DNA from: Candidatus Marimicrobium litorale
GTDB lineage: Bacteria; Pseudomonadota; Gammaproteobacteria; Pseudomonadales; Halieaceae
Direction: 5' to 3'
NCBI RefSeq assembly: GCF_026262645.1
Contig: NZ_SHNO01000001.1
Span: forward strand, 1,674,001 to 1,738,000
Length of the DNA: 64,000 nucleotides
A model generated the notes under the pieces. That model worked only from the letters and a program-made list of their open reading frames with translations. It had not been told where the DNA came from and ran no database searches. The position numbers and the translations under genes are program-made. The first letter of the stretch is position 1, and each line of letters begins with the position of its first letter. Of this stretch, positions 46,549 through 55,374 are shown in pieces.

Positions 46549-47715
46549 ATGACCGCGACACCCGACAAGGCCTGGCAACCACTATCAGGGCTTACTGTCA
46601 TCGATTTTTCAATGTTACTGCCGGGACCGCTCACCACGCTGATCTTCGCTGATCTTGGCGCAGACATTATCAAGGTTGAGCCGCCCGGAGGAGACTATGC
46701 TAGAGGCATGACAAGCCATCTGTTCGCCGGAGCCAATCGTAACAAGCGCAGCCTATTACTCGATCTGAAATCACCCAATGCCGGGGAGGTAGTCACGCGG
46801 CTTGCACACCATGGAGACGTCGCTATTGAGGGCTTTCGCCCTGGGGTTGCAAGAAAATTAGGAATCGATGCAGACGCAATGCAGGAAATCAATCCAGGCC
46901 TGGTTTACTGTTCCATTTCCGGCTTCGGCCAGACGGGTCCAATGGCTTCACACCCTGGCCATGATCTCGCCTATTTAGCCATGGCAGGCTCTCTATCGCA
47001 GAGCGGGCACTGGCGAGAGCCGTCGCGTCGCTCGTCAACGCCTGTGGCAGACATGGCCGGTGGCACATACGCTGCCATCGCAATCCTTGCCGCACTGAGA
47101 GAAAAAGACAAGGCCGATATCGCGCCAATTATCGATATAAGCCTGTACGAATCAATGCTCTACATGAACGCCCTGCGCTTCGGGTTCAAGGACGATCAAC
47201 CGAGTAAAGAGCACCTTTATCCTACCAACGATCTATTCACCACGAAAGATGGAGAGCAACTGGCTCTCACTGTTGTGGAGCAGAAATTCTGGGATAATTT
47301 TGTCTTGGCCGTGGCAGAAAAGCACACTCATTTTGCCTCGCAAATGTATGCCACTGAATCTGGACGCAGGGCACGCGGCGACGACCTAATGCATCAATTA
47401 GATGAATTATTTGCAAGCGAAACGGCAGCGCACTGGCTTTCCCTGTTCGAACAGCACGACGTGCCGGCGACATTGTGCATTACGCCGCGTAAGGCGCTGC
47501 AAACACCTCACAGTGTGTCTCGAGCGGTGCACATAGAAACACCTGAAGGAAAAGTACTGCCGTTTCCCTCTATCGTGGCGGGGCATTCACCCAGCAAGAA
47601 ACAATCCCCCGCACCGGCACCGGGAGAACATAACATGGCTATACTAGAGGAGCTTGGCTTTGACGCGGCGGACGTTCAGCGCCTTGTAAAGGCCGGCGTG
47701 GTTGTGTCGGGTTAG
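46549..47715 (+). CDS. CaiB/BaiF (class III) CoA-transferase
   Basis: A 388-residue class III CoA-transferase. It has LSGLTVIDFSMLLPGPLTTLIFADLGADIIKVEPPGGDYAR, the NRNKRSLLLDLK motif, and GDVAIEGFRPGVARKLGIDAD. The position usually holding the catalytic Asp reads IDISLYESML, with Glu rather than Asp; many CaiB-like proteins of unknown role show this. GQTGPMASHPGHDLAYLA is like AMACR-type racemases. The ATG at 46549 follows TGGAG; a longer frame to 46483 is rejected. It heads an operon with the 4-hydroxybutyrate-type CoA-transferase and a PaaG-like gene. Confidence 0.9.
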   Translation: MTATPDKAWQPLSGLTVIDFSMLLPGPLTTLIFADLGADIIKVEPPGGDYARGMTSHLFAGANRNKRSLLLDLKSPNAGEVVTRLAHHGDVAIEGFRPGVARKLGIDADAMQEINPGLVYCSISGFGQTGPMASHPGHDLAYLAMAGSLSQSGHWREPSRRSSTPVADMAGGTYAAIAILAALREKDKADIAPIIDISLYESMLYMNALRFGFKDDQPSKEHLYPTNDLFTTKDGEQLALTVVEQKFWDNFVLAVAEKHTHFASQMYATESGRRARGDDLMHQLDELFASETAAHWLSLFEQHDVPATLCITPRKALQTPHSVSRAVHIETPEGKVLPFPSIVAGHSPSKKQSPAPAPGEHNMAILEELGFDAADVQRLVKAGVVVSG

Positions 47716-47738
47716 GCCCGAATTTAACAGGAAGATAC

Positions 47739-49001
47739 ATGCCAACAGCCATCACACTCGATAATTTGAACTTCGCTGACTACGTCAAGCCGGGGGACAC
47801 CGTAACATGGGGGCAGGGATGCGCAGAACCACTCATGCTCACGAAAACTCTGGTCAGGCAGAGGTCAATGATAGGCCACTTCAGTATTTTCGTGGGCTTA
47901 TCTTTCTCTGACACCCTCAATAACACCCATCTCGATGATTTTAACGTCATCAGCTACGGCGCAATGGGAACCAATTCGACACTAGGGTCAAAACTACAGA
48001 TATTGCCGGGTAATTACTCGTCTATACCGCGCATTATCGCAGATCGCACCTTACCCATTGACGTCGTACTGGTCCAACTCAGCCCAAGGGGGCCTGATGG
48101 CCACTACAGCCTCGGCTTCGCCAACGACTACCTCATCCCAGCCATGCAATCGGCTCGCCTGGTCATAGCGGAAGTGAATGATCAGGTGCCCTGCACCACT
48201 CTGGCTCAGCCCCTGGATGAATCATTACTTGATGTCGTAATTCACTGCTCAAATGCTGCGATAAACGGCCCAAGCAGCGCAATAGGAAAAACAGAAAAAC
48301 AGATAGCAAGCCATCTACAGGATATTATTCAGGATGGCGCCGTGATTCAGTACGGCATTGGTAGCGTGCCGTCGGCCATACTTTCGTCGCTCTCACAACA
48401 TCGGCGCCTGGGCATCTATTCGGGCATGCTAACCGAAGATGTCATACCGCTCATTGAGAGCGGAGTCATCACTAATGAGACGAACACGGTCCGGCCGGGG
48501 ATCACAGTCGGCGCGCTCGCGATTGGCGGCGAAGATATGCGCCACTTCTTACATCTGAACAAAGAAATAGAATTGCACCCAGCCGCAGCAACGCATGGCG
48601 CAAGATACCTCGCGCAACAGGATCGACTGGTAGCGATTAATTCAGCGATAGAGGTTGACCTATACGGCCAGGTCAACGCAGAAGTGATCAAGAATCGATA
48701 TATCGGGGCTGTGGGCGGGCAGGTAGACTTCATGCACGCTGCGTCAACACAGCAGGATGGCCTCTCTATTATTGCGATGCCCAGCACCACTCGCGATGGT
48801 AATCGCAGCCGAATAGTTGCTAGGCTGAACACCTCGCTGATAACCACTGGCAAATCCGACGTGGATATTGTTGCTACTGAAATGGGTATCGCGGACCTCC
48901 GAGGCAAGACAATCACCCAACGCATGCAAGCGCTGCGTAATGTTGCCGCTCCCCAGTTTCGCGATGAAATTGACAAAATCATGCCCCGAACGATGCCCTG
49001 A
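47739..49001 (+). CDS. Acetyl-CoA hydrolase/4-hydroxybutyrate CoA-transferase family protein
   Basis: A 420-residue family I CoA-transferase of the acetyl-CoA hydrolase/4-hydroxybutyrate CoA-transferase type. Present: SVPSAILSSLSQHRRLGIYSGMLTEDVIPLIESGVI, the catalytic Glu within AINSAIEVDLYGQVNAEVI, and the C-terminal YIGAVGGQVDFMHAA followed by SRIVARL, then ATEMGIADLRGKTITQR. Such enzymes transfer CoA from acetyl-CoA to a carboxylic acid through a glutamyl-CoA intermediate. AGGAAGATAC precedes the ATG. The next gene starts one base after its stop, so they are co-translated. Two different CoA-transferase families side by side suggests activation of acids without ATP. Confidence 0.92.
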   Translation: MPTAITLDNLNFADYVKPGDTVTWGQGCAEPLMLTKTLVRQRSMIGHFSIFVGLSFSDTLNNTHLDDFNVISYGAMGTNSTLGSKLQILPGNYSSIPRIIADRTLPIDVVLVQLSPRGPDGHYSLGFANDYLIPAMQSARLVIAEVNDQVPCTTLAQPLDESLLDVVIHCSNAAINGPSSAIGKTEKQIASHLQDIIQDGAVIQYGIGSVPSAILSSLSQHRRLGIYSGMLTEDVIPLIESGVITNETNTVRPGITVGALAIGGEDMRHFLHLNKEIELHPAAATHGARYLAQQDRLVAINSAIEVDLYGQVNAEVIKNRYIGAVGGQVDFMHAASTQQDGLSIIAMPSTTRDGNRSRIVARLNTSLITTGKSDVDIVATEMGIADLRGKTITQRMQALRNVAAPQFRDEIDKIMPRTMP

Positions 49002-49607
49002 ATGTATCGCTTCGAAACTATACTGCTCACCGTCGACTGTGGTGTCGCTATACTCACATTAAATAGACAAGACACGCTAAACGCGCTGAACCTCCCTATG
49101 ATGGCAGATATACAATCTGCAATGAACATTGTCGAATCGGATAGCAATATCAAAGCTCTCGTCATCACTGGCGCTGGTCGTGCGTTTTGTTCGGGACAGG
49201 ATTTACGCAATCGCCCCCCGCAGAGCGTCGATGTAGTCACTGCTCTGATGGAGGGATACTTCCCTACCCTACACGCTGTCAAAAACTCCAGCGTTCCGGT
49301 TGTCACTGCTGTGAACGGCGTAGCCGCCGGTGCGGGATGCGCTTTTGCACTGCTAGGTGACCTTACAATTGCAGGCGAGTCGGCGAGCTTTATACAGGTG
49401 TATAGTCGTATTGGACTAGCGCCCGACCTTGGATCAACTTACTTACTTCCCAGGCTGGTCGGCCGCAGCCGCGCCCTTAGAATGATGCTCACAAATGAGC
49501 CAATATCCGCGAGCACAGCGTTACAATGGGGCCTCGTTGGCGCCTGCGTCAGCGACAGGGCACTGGTCAAAACCGCAGTTCAGCGCGCGCAATTGCTCAC
49601 TGCCTGA
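49002..49607 (+). CDS. PaaG-like enoyl-CoA hydratase/isomerase, C-terminally short
   Basis: A 201-residue crotonase-fold protein. Oxyanion-hole motifs are present (GAGRAFCSGQDL and GVAAGAGCAFALLGDLTIA). The segment IGLAPDLGSTYLLPRLVG, with Asp where hydratases have the second Glu region, is typical of PaaG-type isomerases. It stops after AVQRAQLLTA, about 55-60 residues before the normal crotonase C-terminus (family ~255-265), and no continuation is visible in other frames. It could be truncated by deletion, or be a short natural variant lacking the C-terminal trimerisation helices. The ATG immediately follows the CoA-transferase stop. Confidence 0.82.
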   Translation: MYRFETILLTVDCGVAILTLNRQDTLNALNLPMMADIQSAMNIVESDSNIKALVITGAGRAFCSGQDLRNRPPQSVDVVTALMEGYFPTLHAVKNSSVPVVTAVNGVAAGAGCAFALLGDLTIAGESASFIQVYSRIGLAPDLGSTYLLPRLVGRSRALRMMLTNEPISASTALQWGLVGACVSDRALVKTAVQRAQLLTA

Positions 49608-49794
49608 TTACCAAAAAAAGTAGGATGCTTAAAAACGCCCCTTGGAAATACTAAAATTATTTCTCATAAATGCGTCCGAGTTCATATTTTAATCGTTGAA
49701 AAACCTGGGGCTTCTATATTTATCACGGGCTATTTCCAGTACCCTTAGCGTCTGCAAAATTGAACCTTCCCAACCATTATGAGGAACACCGTTC

Positions 49795-50181
49795 GTGGAT
49801 AACGATGGGTTGAGTACCAACTCTGCTGTATCGGGCGACTCAAGCCGGAGTCTGTTCATCGCATTGGTCAAATATATGCGCGTCCTCAGCGCACTCTGTG
49901 CCATCAGCGCTATTTGGGGGCTTGTGAATGTTTTTTTTAAGCTAGAGTTACACGATCCGGCCGTAAGCGTCAGCCTAATACTCGCAAGTGCGTTAGCCAT
50001 ATTGCAAGCCATTGTTTATTGGCGTCCGACAATAGATCTGAAAAAGATTACCGAAACAAAAGTGTTGGATTTTGATTCAATGATGCGCGGTCTAGCCGCA
50101 CTGGCTAGCGGATTTCGAGTACTGGCAACCCTGACAACAACTATAGCGATCGTGTTAATCGTCTCAACTGTGGTGCAGTGA
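49795..50181 (+). CDS. Small membrane protein A (paired)
   Basis: A 128-residue membrane protein with three likely helices: VLSALCAISAIWGLVNVFFKL, VSVSLILASALAILQAIVYW, and FRVLATLTTTIAIVLIVSTVV. A charged segment (IDLKKITETKVLDFDSMMRGL) lies between helices two and three. The start is GTG at 49795 with GAGGAAC upstream. The next gene, ten bases later, encodes a protein of the same length and topology (DUF5362-like layout: TM-TM-charged linker-TM), so the two may be ancient paralogues forming a complex. Function unknown. Confidence 0.7.
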   Translation: MDNDGLSTNSAVSGDSSRSLFIALVKYMRVLSALCAISAIWGLVNVFFKLELHDPAVSVSLILASALAILQAIVYWRPTIDLKKITETKVLDFDSMMRGLAALASGFRVLATLTTTIAIVLIVSTVVQ

Positions 50182-50190
50182 CAGAAAGCT

Positions 50191-50577
50191 ATGAATCCTG
50201 CGCCTGCATCTGAGCCGAACACTGATCACAAGAAAATCCTACGGCAACTGGGCAACGCTATGCTCTTCTACGGGATAGCCGCTACTTTTATCGGATGTTT
50301 GCAGATGCTTCGCACGCTTATTCTGCTTGCTTCCGATGCGACTGTACCGGCCACTCTATCTCGTGCGGTTGTCGCTCTGCTCATTATTGCGGCGGGTTTA
50401 GTCTGGATATTCTGCTCGGCCAGCTTTCGCAAACTGAGCCAAATGCAAAATTACACCACTGATGATCTTATAAACAGTACCAGAACGCTTGTCCTGAGCT
50501 TTTTATTTCTAATGATTCTTGCAATCCTACGGATAGTTACTCAGGGCGCTTCATTCACCCTGACAACCCTGGCTTGA
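50191..50577 (+). CDS. Small membrane protein B (paired)
   Basis: A 128-residue membrane protein. Helices near LFYGIAATFIGCLQMLRTLILL, AVVALLIIAAGLVWIFCSA and LVLSFLFLMILAILRIVTQ, with a charged linker (FRKLSQMQNYTTDDLINSTRTL) before the last. It matches the neighbouring upstream protein in size and layout, with weak similarity in the linker. It ends 13 bases before the end of the converging acyl-CoA ligase gene. No family can be named with confidence. Confidence 0.7.
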   Translation: MNPAPASEPNTDHKKILRQLGNAMLFYGIAATFIGCLQMLRTLILLASDATVPATLSRAVVALLIIAAGLVWIFCSASFRKLSQMQNYTTDDLINSTRTLVLSFLFLMILAILRIVTQGASFTLTTLA

Positions 50578-50590
50578 CCGACAATGCGGG

Positions 50591-52144
50591 TCACATCGTA
50601 GATTGCTCTGAGGCCGTTCGAGCACGTATTTCATTTTTTTGCAGCTTGCCTGCACTGGATAAGGGTAGCTCGTCCCAGATTGTGAGGTCTTTGGGACACT
50701 TATAGCGAGCGATATATCCGCGACAATGTTCAATCAACTCCTTCGCCGTCACCGTCCTTCCGGGTTCCAGAGAAATTACCGCATGTACGATTTCGCCCCA
50801 GGTATCATCGAGCAGTCCCACGACGGCACATTGACGGACTGCGGGGTGTAAGTCTATGACACGCTCGACCTCTACCGAGTAGATATTTTCACCACCACTA
50901 ATAATCATGTCTTTCATTCGATCCACGAGAAACACATAGCCCTCATCGTCTCGATAGCCGGCATCCCCTGTGTGATACCAGTCATTGCGGAGCACCTTTG
51001 CGCTTTCCTCAGGCATTTTCCAATAACCTTTCATCACGTTAGGGCCGCGAATCACAATTTCACCCACTGTTCCCGACACTACTTCTGCACCGTGCTCATC
51101 CACGATACGCAACTCGATATATGGCGCGGGCTTACCCACAGAGTTGAGCCGCACTACCGCGCCTCCCTGCAAAAATTCGTCTTTTACAGGCAGAGTACTG
51201 ATCACACCTGCAGCTTCCGTGGCTCCGTAGCCATGGAAAAAGCTGACTTCAGGAAAAGCCTCACGCAGGCGTTTAATGAGTGAGGGTGGCATAGGCGCTG
51301 CGCCATAGTTAATTTTGCGCAATGTGGACAGATCGAACTCACTGTAGCGGGGATGATCCAGTAATAAGGCCGCCATGGCGGAGATCAGGATAAGAGACGT
51401 TACGCCATACGTTTGTATGACCTCCATCAATTGTAGTGCATCGAATTGGGGCAGAATAATCATATGCACATCCATCAGTGTATGAATGTATACACGGCAC
51501 AGTGCACTGATATGGAACATCGGACCGGACAACACAATACTCTGTCCCGCCCCAGGTGAATCAAACTCAAGGTGATTCATGGCGTTAACATAGAGATTAC
51601 TGTGAGTCAGCATTACACCTTTGGAGCGCCCGGTAGTACCTCCTGTATAGACAATGGCCGCCAGATCTTCGCCACCATAGGGGCTATGACTGATACGCGC
51701 CGCGCCATCCACCAAGGACTCATAGGATACAAACCCTTCAGGGACTTCACCCTCGCTCGCATAAACAAGGATCTCTAGAGCCGAGCAACGTGCTTTTAGC
51801 TCAAGCGCCAGCTTTGCATGCGCTGAATCCACCACCAGTAATACGGGTTCGCAATCATCAAAGCAGGGCTTCAGTTCCTGCAGCGTCCAACGCCAGTTCA
51901 TCGGGACCGGTACAACGCCACACCACAACGGTCCGTAAAAACATTCCGCCATCACACTGCTATTGTGTGTCAGAATCGCACATCGATCACCGGCCTTCAG
52001 CCCCAGTGAAGTGAGCGCTCCAGCGAGTTTTTCACACCTCTCAAGTACTTCAGACCAGGTGCGGGTGCGTCCCGCGAAGGTAATACCAGGACGCTCCGGA
52101 TATTGATGAGCGGCCTTCTGTAATATGTGCGTCAGTTTCATCAT
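50591..52144 (-). CDS. AMP-forming acyl-CoA ligase
   Basis: A 517-residue ANL-superfamily ligase that activates a carboxylic acid with ATP and CoA. The P-loop-like motif AAIVYTGGTTGRSKGVMLTHSN, the YGATEAAG motif (FFHGYGATEAAGVIST), the WYHTGDAGYRDDEGYVFLVDRMKDMIISGGENIYSVEVE hinge, and the C-terminal catalytic Lys (LSSAGKLQKNEI) are all present. Overall resemblance is to long- or medium-chain fatty acid or steroid-acid ligases. It is the last gene of the minus-strand beta-oxidation operon (acyl-CoA dehydrogenase pair, acetoacetyl-CoA synthetase, this ligase). The acid it activates is unknown. Confidence 0.92.
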   Translation of the reverse strand: MMKLTHILQKAAHQYPERPGITFAGRTRTWSEVLERCEKLAGALTSLGLKAGDRCAILTHNSSVMAECFYGPLWCGVVPVPMNWRWTLQELKPCFDDCEPVLLVVDSAHAKLALELKARCSALEILVYASEGEVPEGFVSYESLVDGAARISHSPYGGEDLAAIVYTGGTTGRSKGVMLTHSNLYVNAMNHLEFDSPGAGQSIVLSGPMFHISALCRVYIHTLMDVHMIILPQFDALQLMEVIQTYGVTSLILISAMAALLLDHPRYSEFDLSTLRKINYGAAPMPPSLIKRLREAFPEVSFFHGYGATEAAGVISTLPVKDEFLQGGAVVRLNSVGKPAPYIELRIVDEHGAEVVSGTVGEIVIRGPNVMKGYWKMPEESAKVLRNDWYHTGDAGYRDDEGYVFLVDRMKDMIISGGENIYSVEVERVIDLHPAVRQCAVVGLLDDTWGEIVHAVISLEPGRTVTAKELIEHCRGYIARYKCPKDLTIWDELPLSSAGKLQKNEIRARTASEQSTM

Positions 52145-52193
52145 GCGTCAATGCTTCCCTGTTATAACGCTTTTCCTTTGCAAGCCCTGCTAC

Positions 52194-54224
52194 TCAACTC
52201 TGCAACCCGCCCTGCAGACTTCTGGCGAAATCTACAAAAAACTCCATCGCCTGCGGGTTTGCCATAGCACCCGCATTCATGGCCTTATCCGCCGGCGTGC
52301 CAAGAAACAGTTTTTTGACCGGTACCTCAAGCTTTTTCCCGGTGAGCGTATAAGGCACTTCTGCAATCGCGTAAACCTTGTCAGGCACGTGTCGCGGCGA
52401 GCATTCACTGGATAAGGTCGCAGCAATTTTTCTTACCAGCGGTTCGTCAAGCTCAACACCGTTCTCCATGACGACGAAAAGAGGCATGAAAAATTGCGCA
52501 TCGGGCAATTCTATATTCACTATCAAACTATCCTCGATTCCCTCTATAGATTCCACAGCACGGTAGATTTCGGCCGTCCCAATACGCACACCAGAGCGAT
52601 TTAGAGTCGCGTCACTGCGACCGGAAATCACGAATCCTCCACGACTACTCCTGCGCACAAGGTCACCGTGGCGCCAGATACCGGGGTATTCCTCGAAGTA
52701 ACTGGCACGGTAACGTGATCCATCATCATCGTTCCAGAAAAAAATGGGCATGGACGGCATGGGCTGGCGTATCACCAACTCGCCATCCTCTCCCGAACGC
52801 AGCTCGCCTCCCGAATCATCGAAGACGGCGACATCGACACCGAGACAAGCACACTGAATTTCGCCAGCATACACGGGCAACTCGACGGCACCGGCGATAA
52901 AGGCACTGCTGATATCCGTGCCCCCACTCATGGATATAGTATGCAGGTCATCATGAACATGCTGGTAAAACCAACGGAAGGTGTCACGGGAAGATGGCGA
53001 TCCAGTCAGCGCAATAGTCTTGATGGAGGCAAGATCGTGGTGGATCCGAGGGGAGTAGCCCGCCTGCACCAGTGCGTTAACATAACTGGGGCTGGCACCA
53101 AAGTAAGTCGCCTTGTACCGATCGGCCATGTCCCACAGTCGACTCTCATCAGGGCTAGCGGGGTGACCATCATAAAGGACGATTGCAGCACCCGCCATCA
53201 TGCCACCAACCAGAATATTGAACATGGTCCAGCCCGTCGTCGTAACAAAAAATTTTACCTGTTCCGGCCCCATGTCATCATGCAGCCAAGCGTACTTCAC
53301 ATATTCCAGTAACGCGCCACCCTGACTATGCACGATACCCTTCGGCGCCCCAGTCGTGCCAGAACTGTACATAATCCACAAAGGATGTTCGAAAGGTAGA
53401 GTCTCGAAAGCAAAGCTGTCATAGCTAGCAGCATTTGCTTCGAGCGCATCTTGCCACGTCGTCAACCTGCAGGATGCCGGCATTACGGGAGGAAGAGGAG
53501 ATTTCCGATCGCCCCATGGCAGATAAATTAATTCGCCGAGAGACGGGATAGCAGCGAGGATATCCGACATCTCCCGGGAGCGCTTGAAGTCCTTCTGATT
53601 GTAGCGATAGTGCGCAATGGCAATGATCAGTTTCGGCTGAATCTGCTCAAAGCGTTCTATCACGCTCTTCGCCCCAAAATCCGGTGAGCAACAGGACCAC
53701 ACCGCACCGACACTGATGCAGGCCAGCATTGCGACCACCGCCTCGCAAGACATGGGCAGATAGGCTACCACTCTGTCTCCCGGGCCAATACCGGCATCCC
53801 GAAGATAAGACGCCAAACGCACAACGTGCAGACGTAACTCTTCCCAACTGAGGGTACTGCAGGCGACACTCTCCGATTCGGCAAAGACCGCGACCCGCGC
53901 GGGATCACCCCTGTCACCCTGACGCAGCAGATACTCAGCAAAGTTTAACTGAGCACCGGGGAACCAGCGTGCCCCCGGCATCCCATTCGACCCCAATACC
54001 GCTGTGTATTCCTGCCCCGGAGCAATATCATAACAACGCCAGATAGACTCCCAAAATAAGGCAGGATTCTCTATGGACCATCGCCAGAGAGCGTCATAGT
54101 CATCGAAGCTGACACCGGCTTCTCGATTCAACCAGGCGCGGTAAGCCGTGAGACCGGAATTCCCAATACGAGTGGCCGACGGCTGCCAGAGTAATTCGCC
54201 CTCGTCAGACTGGGACACGTTCAT
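52194..54224 (-). CDS. Acetoacetyl-CoA synthetase
   Basis: A 676-residue ANL ligase of the acetoacetyl-CoA synthetase type. It has the N-terminal WRWSIENPALFWESIWRCYDI and WFPGAQLNFAEYLLRQ segments of this family, the motif MYSSGTTGAPKGIVHSQGG, FVTTTGWTMFNILVGG, ISMSGGTDISSAF, and C-terminal LTGKKLEVPVKKLFLG with the catalytic Lys. It activates acetoacetate (or a related 3-keto acid) with ATP and CoA. Its place in this operon implies that an acetoacetate-like product arises during breakdown of the pathway substrate, or that side-chain products are recycled. Confidence 0.9.
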   Translation of the reverse strand: MNVSQSDEGELLWQPSATRIGNSGLTAYRAWLNREAGVSFDDYDALWRWSIENPALFWESIWRCYDIAPGQEYTAVLGSNGMPGARWFPGAQLNFAEYLLRQGDRGDPARVAVFAESESVACSTLSWEELRLHVVRLASYLRDAGIGPGDRVVAYLPMSCEAVVAMLACISVGAVWSCCSPDFGAKSVIERFEQIQPKLIIAIAHYRYNQKDFKRSREMSDILAAIPSLGELIYLPWGDRKSPLPPVMPASCRLTTWQDALEANAASYDSFAFETLPFEHPLWIMYSSGTTGAPKGIVHSQGGALLEYVKYAWLHDDMGPEQVKFFVTTTGWTMFNILVGGMMAGAAIVLYDGHPASPDESRLWDMADRYKATYFGASPSYVNALVQAGYSPRIHHDLASIKTIALTGSPSSRDTFRWFYQHVHDDLHTISMSGGTDISSAFIAGAVELPVYAGEIQCACLGVDVAVFDDSGGELRSGEDGELVIRQPMPSMPIFFWNDDDGSRYRASYFEEYPGIWRHGDLVRRSSRGGFVISGRSDATLNRSGVRIGTAEIYRAVESIEGIEDSLIVNIELPDAQFFMPLFVVMENGVELDEPLVRKIAATLSSECSPRHVPDKVYAIAEVPYTLTGKKLEVPVKKLFLGTPADKAMNAGAMANPQAMEFFVDFARSLQGGLQS

Positions 54225-54248
54225 CTTCTCTATCTTTATTTATCTCGC

Positions 54249-55370
54249 TCATTTCGCAGCCTCAAGTGCCTCATAGCGAGTCGCGTGATAGTCCTGATTG
54301 CCAAACAATAAATCAATTATTGATAAGCGCTTGTAATAGTGCCCAATTGCATATTCATTGGTCATACCAATTCCGCCGTGCAGTTGCACAGCGCCCTGCC
54401 CTACAATCTGCGCGGCCCTGCCTACCGTTACCTTGGTAGCGCAAACCATAGCAGGTGTGTCCTCGTCTCCATCGCGCAACCGCATTGCCAACGCATCGGA
54501 CATAGACTTAGCCAGCTCCGCCTCAATGTGCATATCTACCCAACGATGCTGCAAAGCCTGGAAACTGCCTATCGCCACGCCAAACTGTTCGCGCACACGA
54601 ATATAATCCCGGGTAATCTCATTGGCAGCAGCCATTGCGCCCACCGCCTCAGCACAAACAGCGCTCACTGCGCGGCCCAACACCTGTTCCAGCGCCGGCA
54701 GCGCGAGGTCCTCGGCCCCCAGCAGGGCCTCCGGGCCCACTGAGACACCCTCAAGACTGAGATCACTGGCCCACTGACCATCGAGGGTCTTGAAGTCCTT
54801 GCGACAGAGGCCAGGCAAACCCTGCTCGAGCACAAACAGCGCAACGCCCTTTTCGGTGCGAGCAGAAAGAATGAAACGATCCGCCGACGGCCCCTGGTAA
54901 ACAACGCACTTTTGCCCATTTAGCAGAAATCCATCACCGTTGGAGTGTGCCGTTGTCGCAACATGCGCGGGATCAAAACCTGACTCCGGCTCCAGGTACG
55001 CAAGCGACAGGGTCAGGTCGCCAGCAATTATCTGCGGAATGATATCGGCCTGTTGCACTTCACTACCCGCTAACGCAACCAGCCCCCCCGCCAGAACCAC
55101 CGTGCTGAGGTAAGGCTCCAATACCAGCCCACGACCCAGAGCTTCCATCAGAATTGCCGTATCGACTGGTGTTCCGCCAAACCCGCCGTGCTGTTCTGCA
55201 AAGGGCAAAGCCAGCCAGCCCATTTCGGCAAACAACCGCCAGTGTTCAGCACTGTAGCCGGGGTCACCGTAGACCAGAGCAGCGCGATCCGTGTTTTGGT
55301 AATGGTCTGCCACGAAGCGCTCCAAACTGTCACGCAACATGCTCTGCTCTTCAGTCAGGTTAAAATCCAT
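54249..55370 (-). CDS. Acyl-CoA dehydrogenase, non-catalytic-type subunit
   Basis: A 373-residue acyl-CoA dehydrogenase fold protein: MDFNLTEEQSMLRDSLERFV, a shortened middle domain, and C-terminal VQLHGGIGMTNEYAIGHYYKRLSIIDLLFGNQDYHATRYE. The normal YEG glutamate is replaced (LFGNQ), and the alternative Glu position in the helix before AVSAVCAEAVG also lacks an ER motif, so it is probably the partner subunit of a heteromeric enzyme. The partner is the next gene (stop at 55375, only four bases before this ATG). Sister arrangements are known in actinobacterial steroid catabolism (ChsE1-ChsE2, ChsE4-ChsE5). Confidence 0.87.
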   Translation of the reverse strand: MDFNLTEEQSMLRDSLERFVADHYQNTDRAALVYGDPGYSAEHWRLFAEMGWLALPFAEQHGGFGGTPVDTAILMEALGRGLVLEPYLSTVVLAGGLVALAGSEVQQADIIPQIIAGDLTLSLAYLEPESGFDPAHVATTAHSNGDGFLLNGQKCVVYQGPSADRFILSARTEKGVALFVLEQGLPGLCRKDFKTLDGQWASDLSLEGVSVGPEALLGAEDLALPALEQVLGRAVSAVCAEAVGAMAAANEITRDYIRVREQFGVAIGSFQALQHRWVDMHIEAELAKSMSDALAMRLRDGDEDTPAMVCATKVTVGRAAQIVGQGAVQLHGGIGMTNEYAIGHYYKRLSIIDLLFGNQDYHATRYEALEAAK

Positions 55371-55374
55371 GCCC

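Noticed and set aside
49689-50012. 107-residue minus-strand open frame opposite the first small membrane protein
   Set aside because: Antisense to a gene with a good ribosome-binding site and membrane helices; composition fits a shadow frame.
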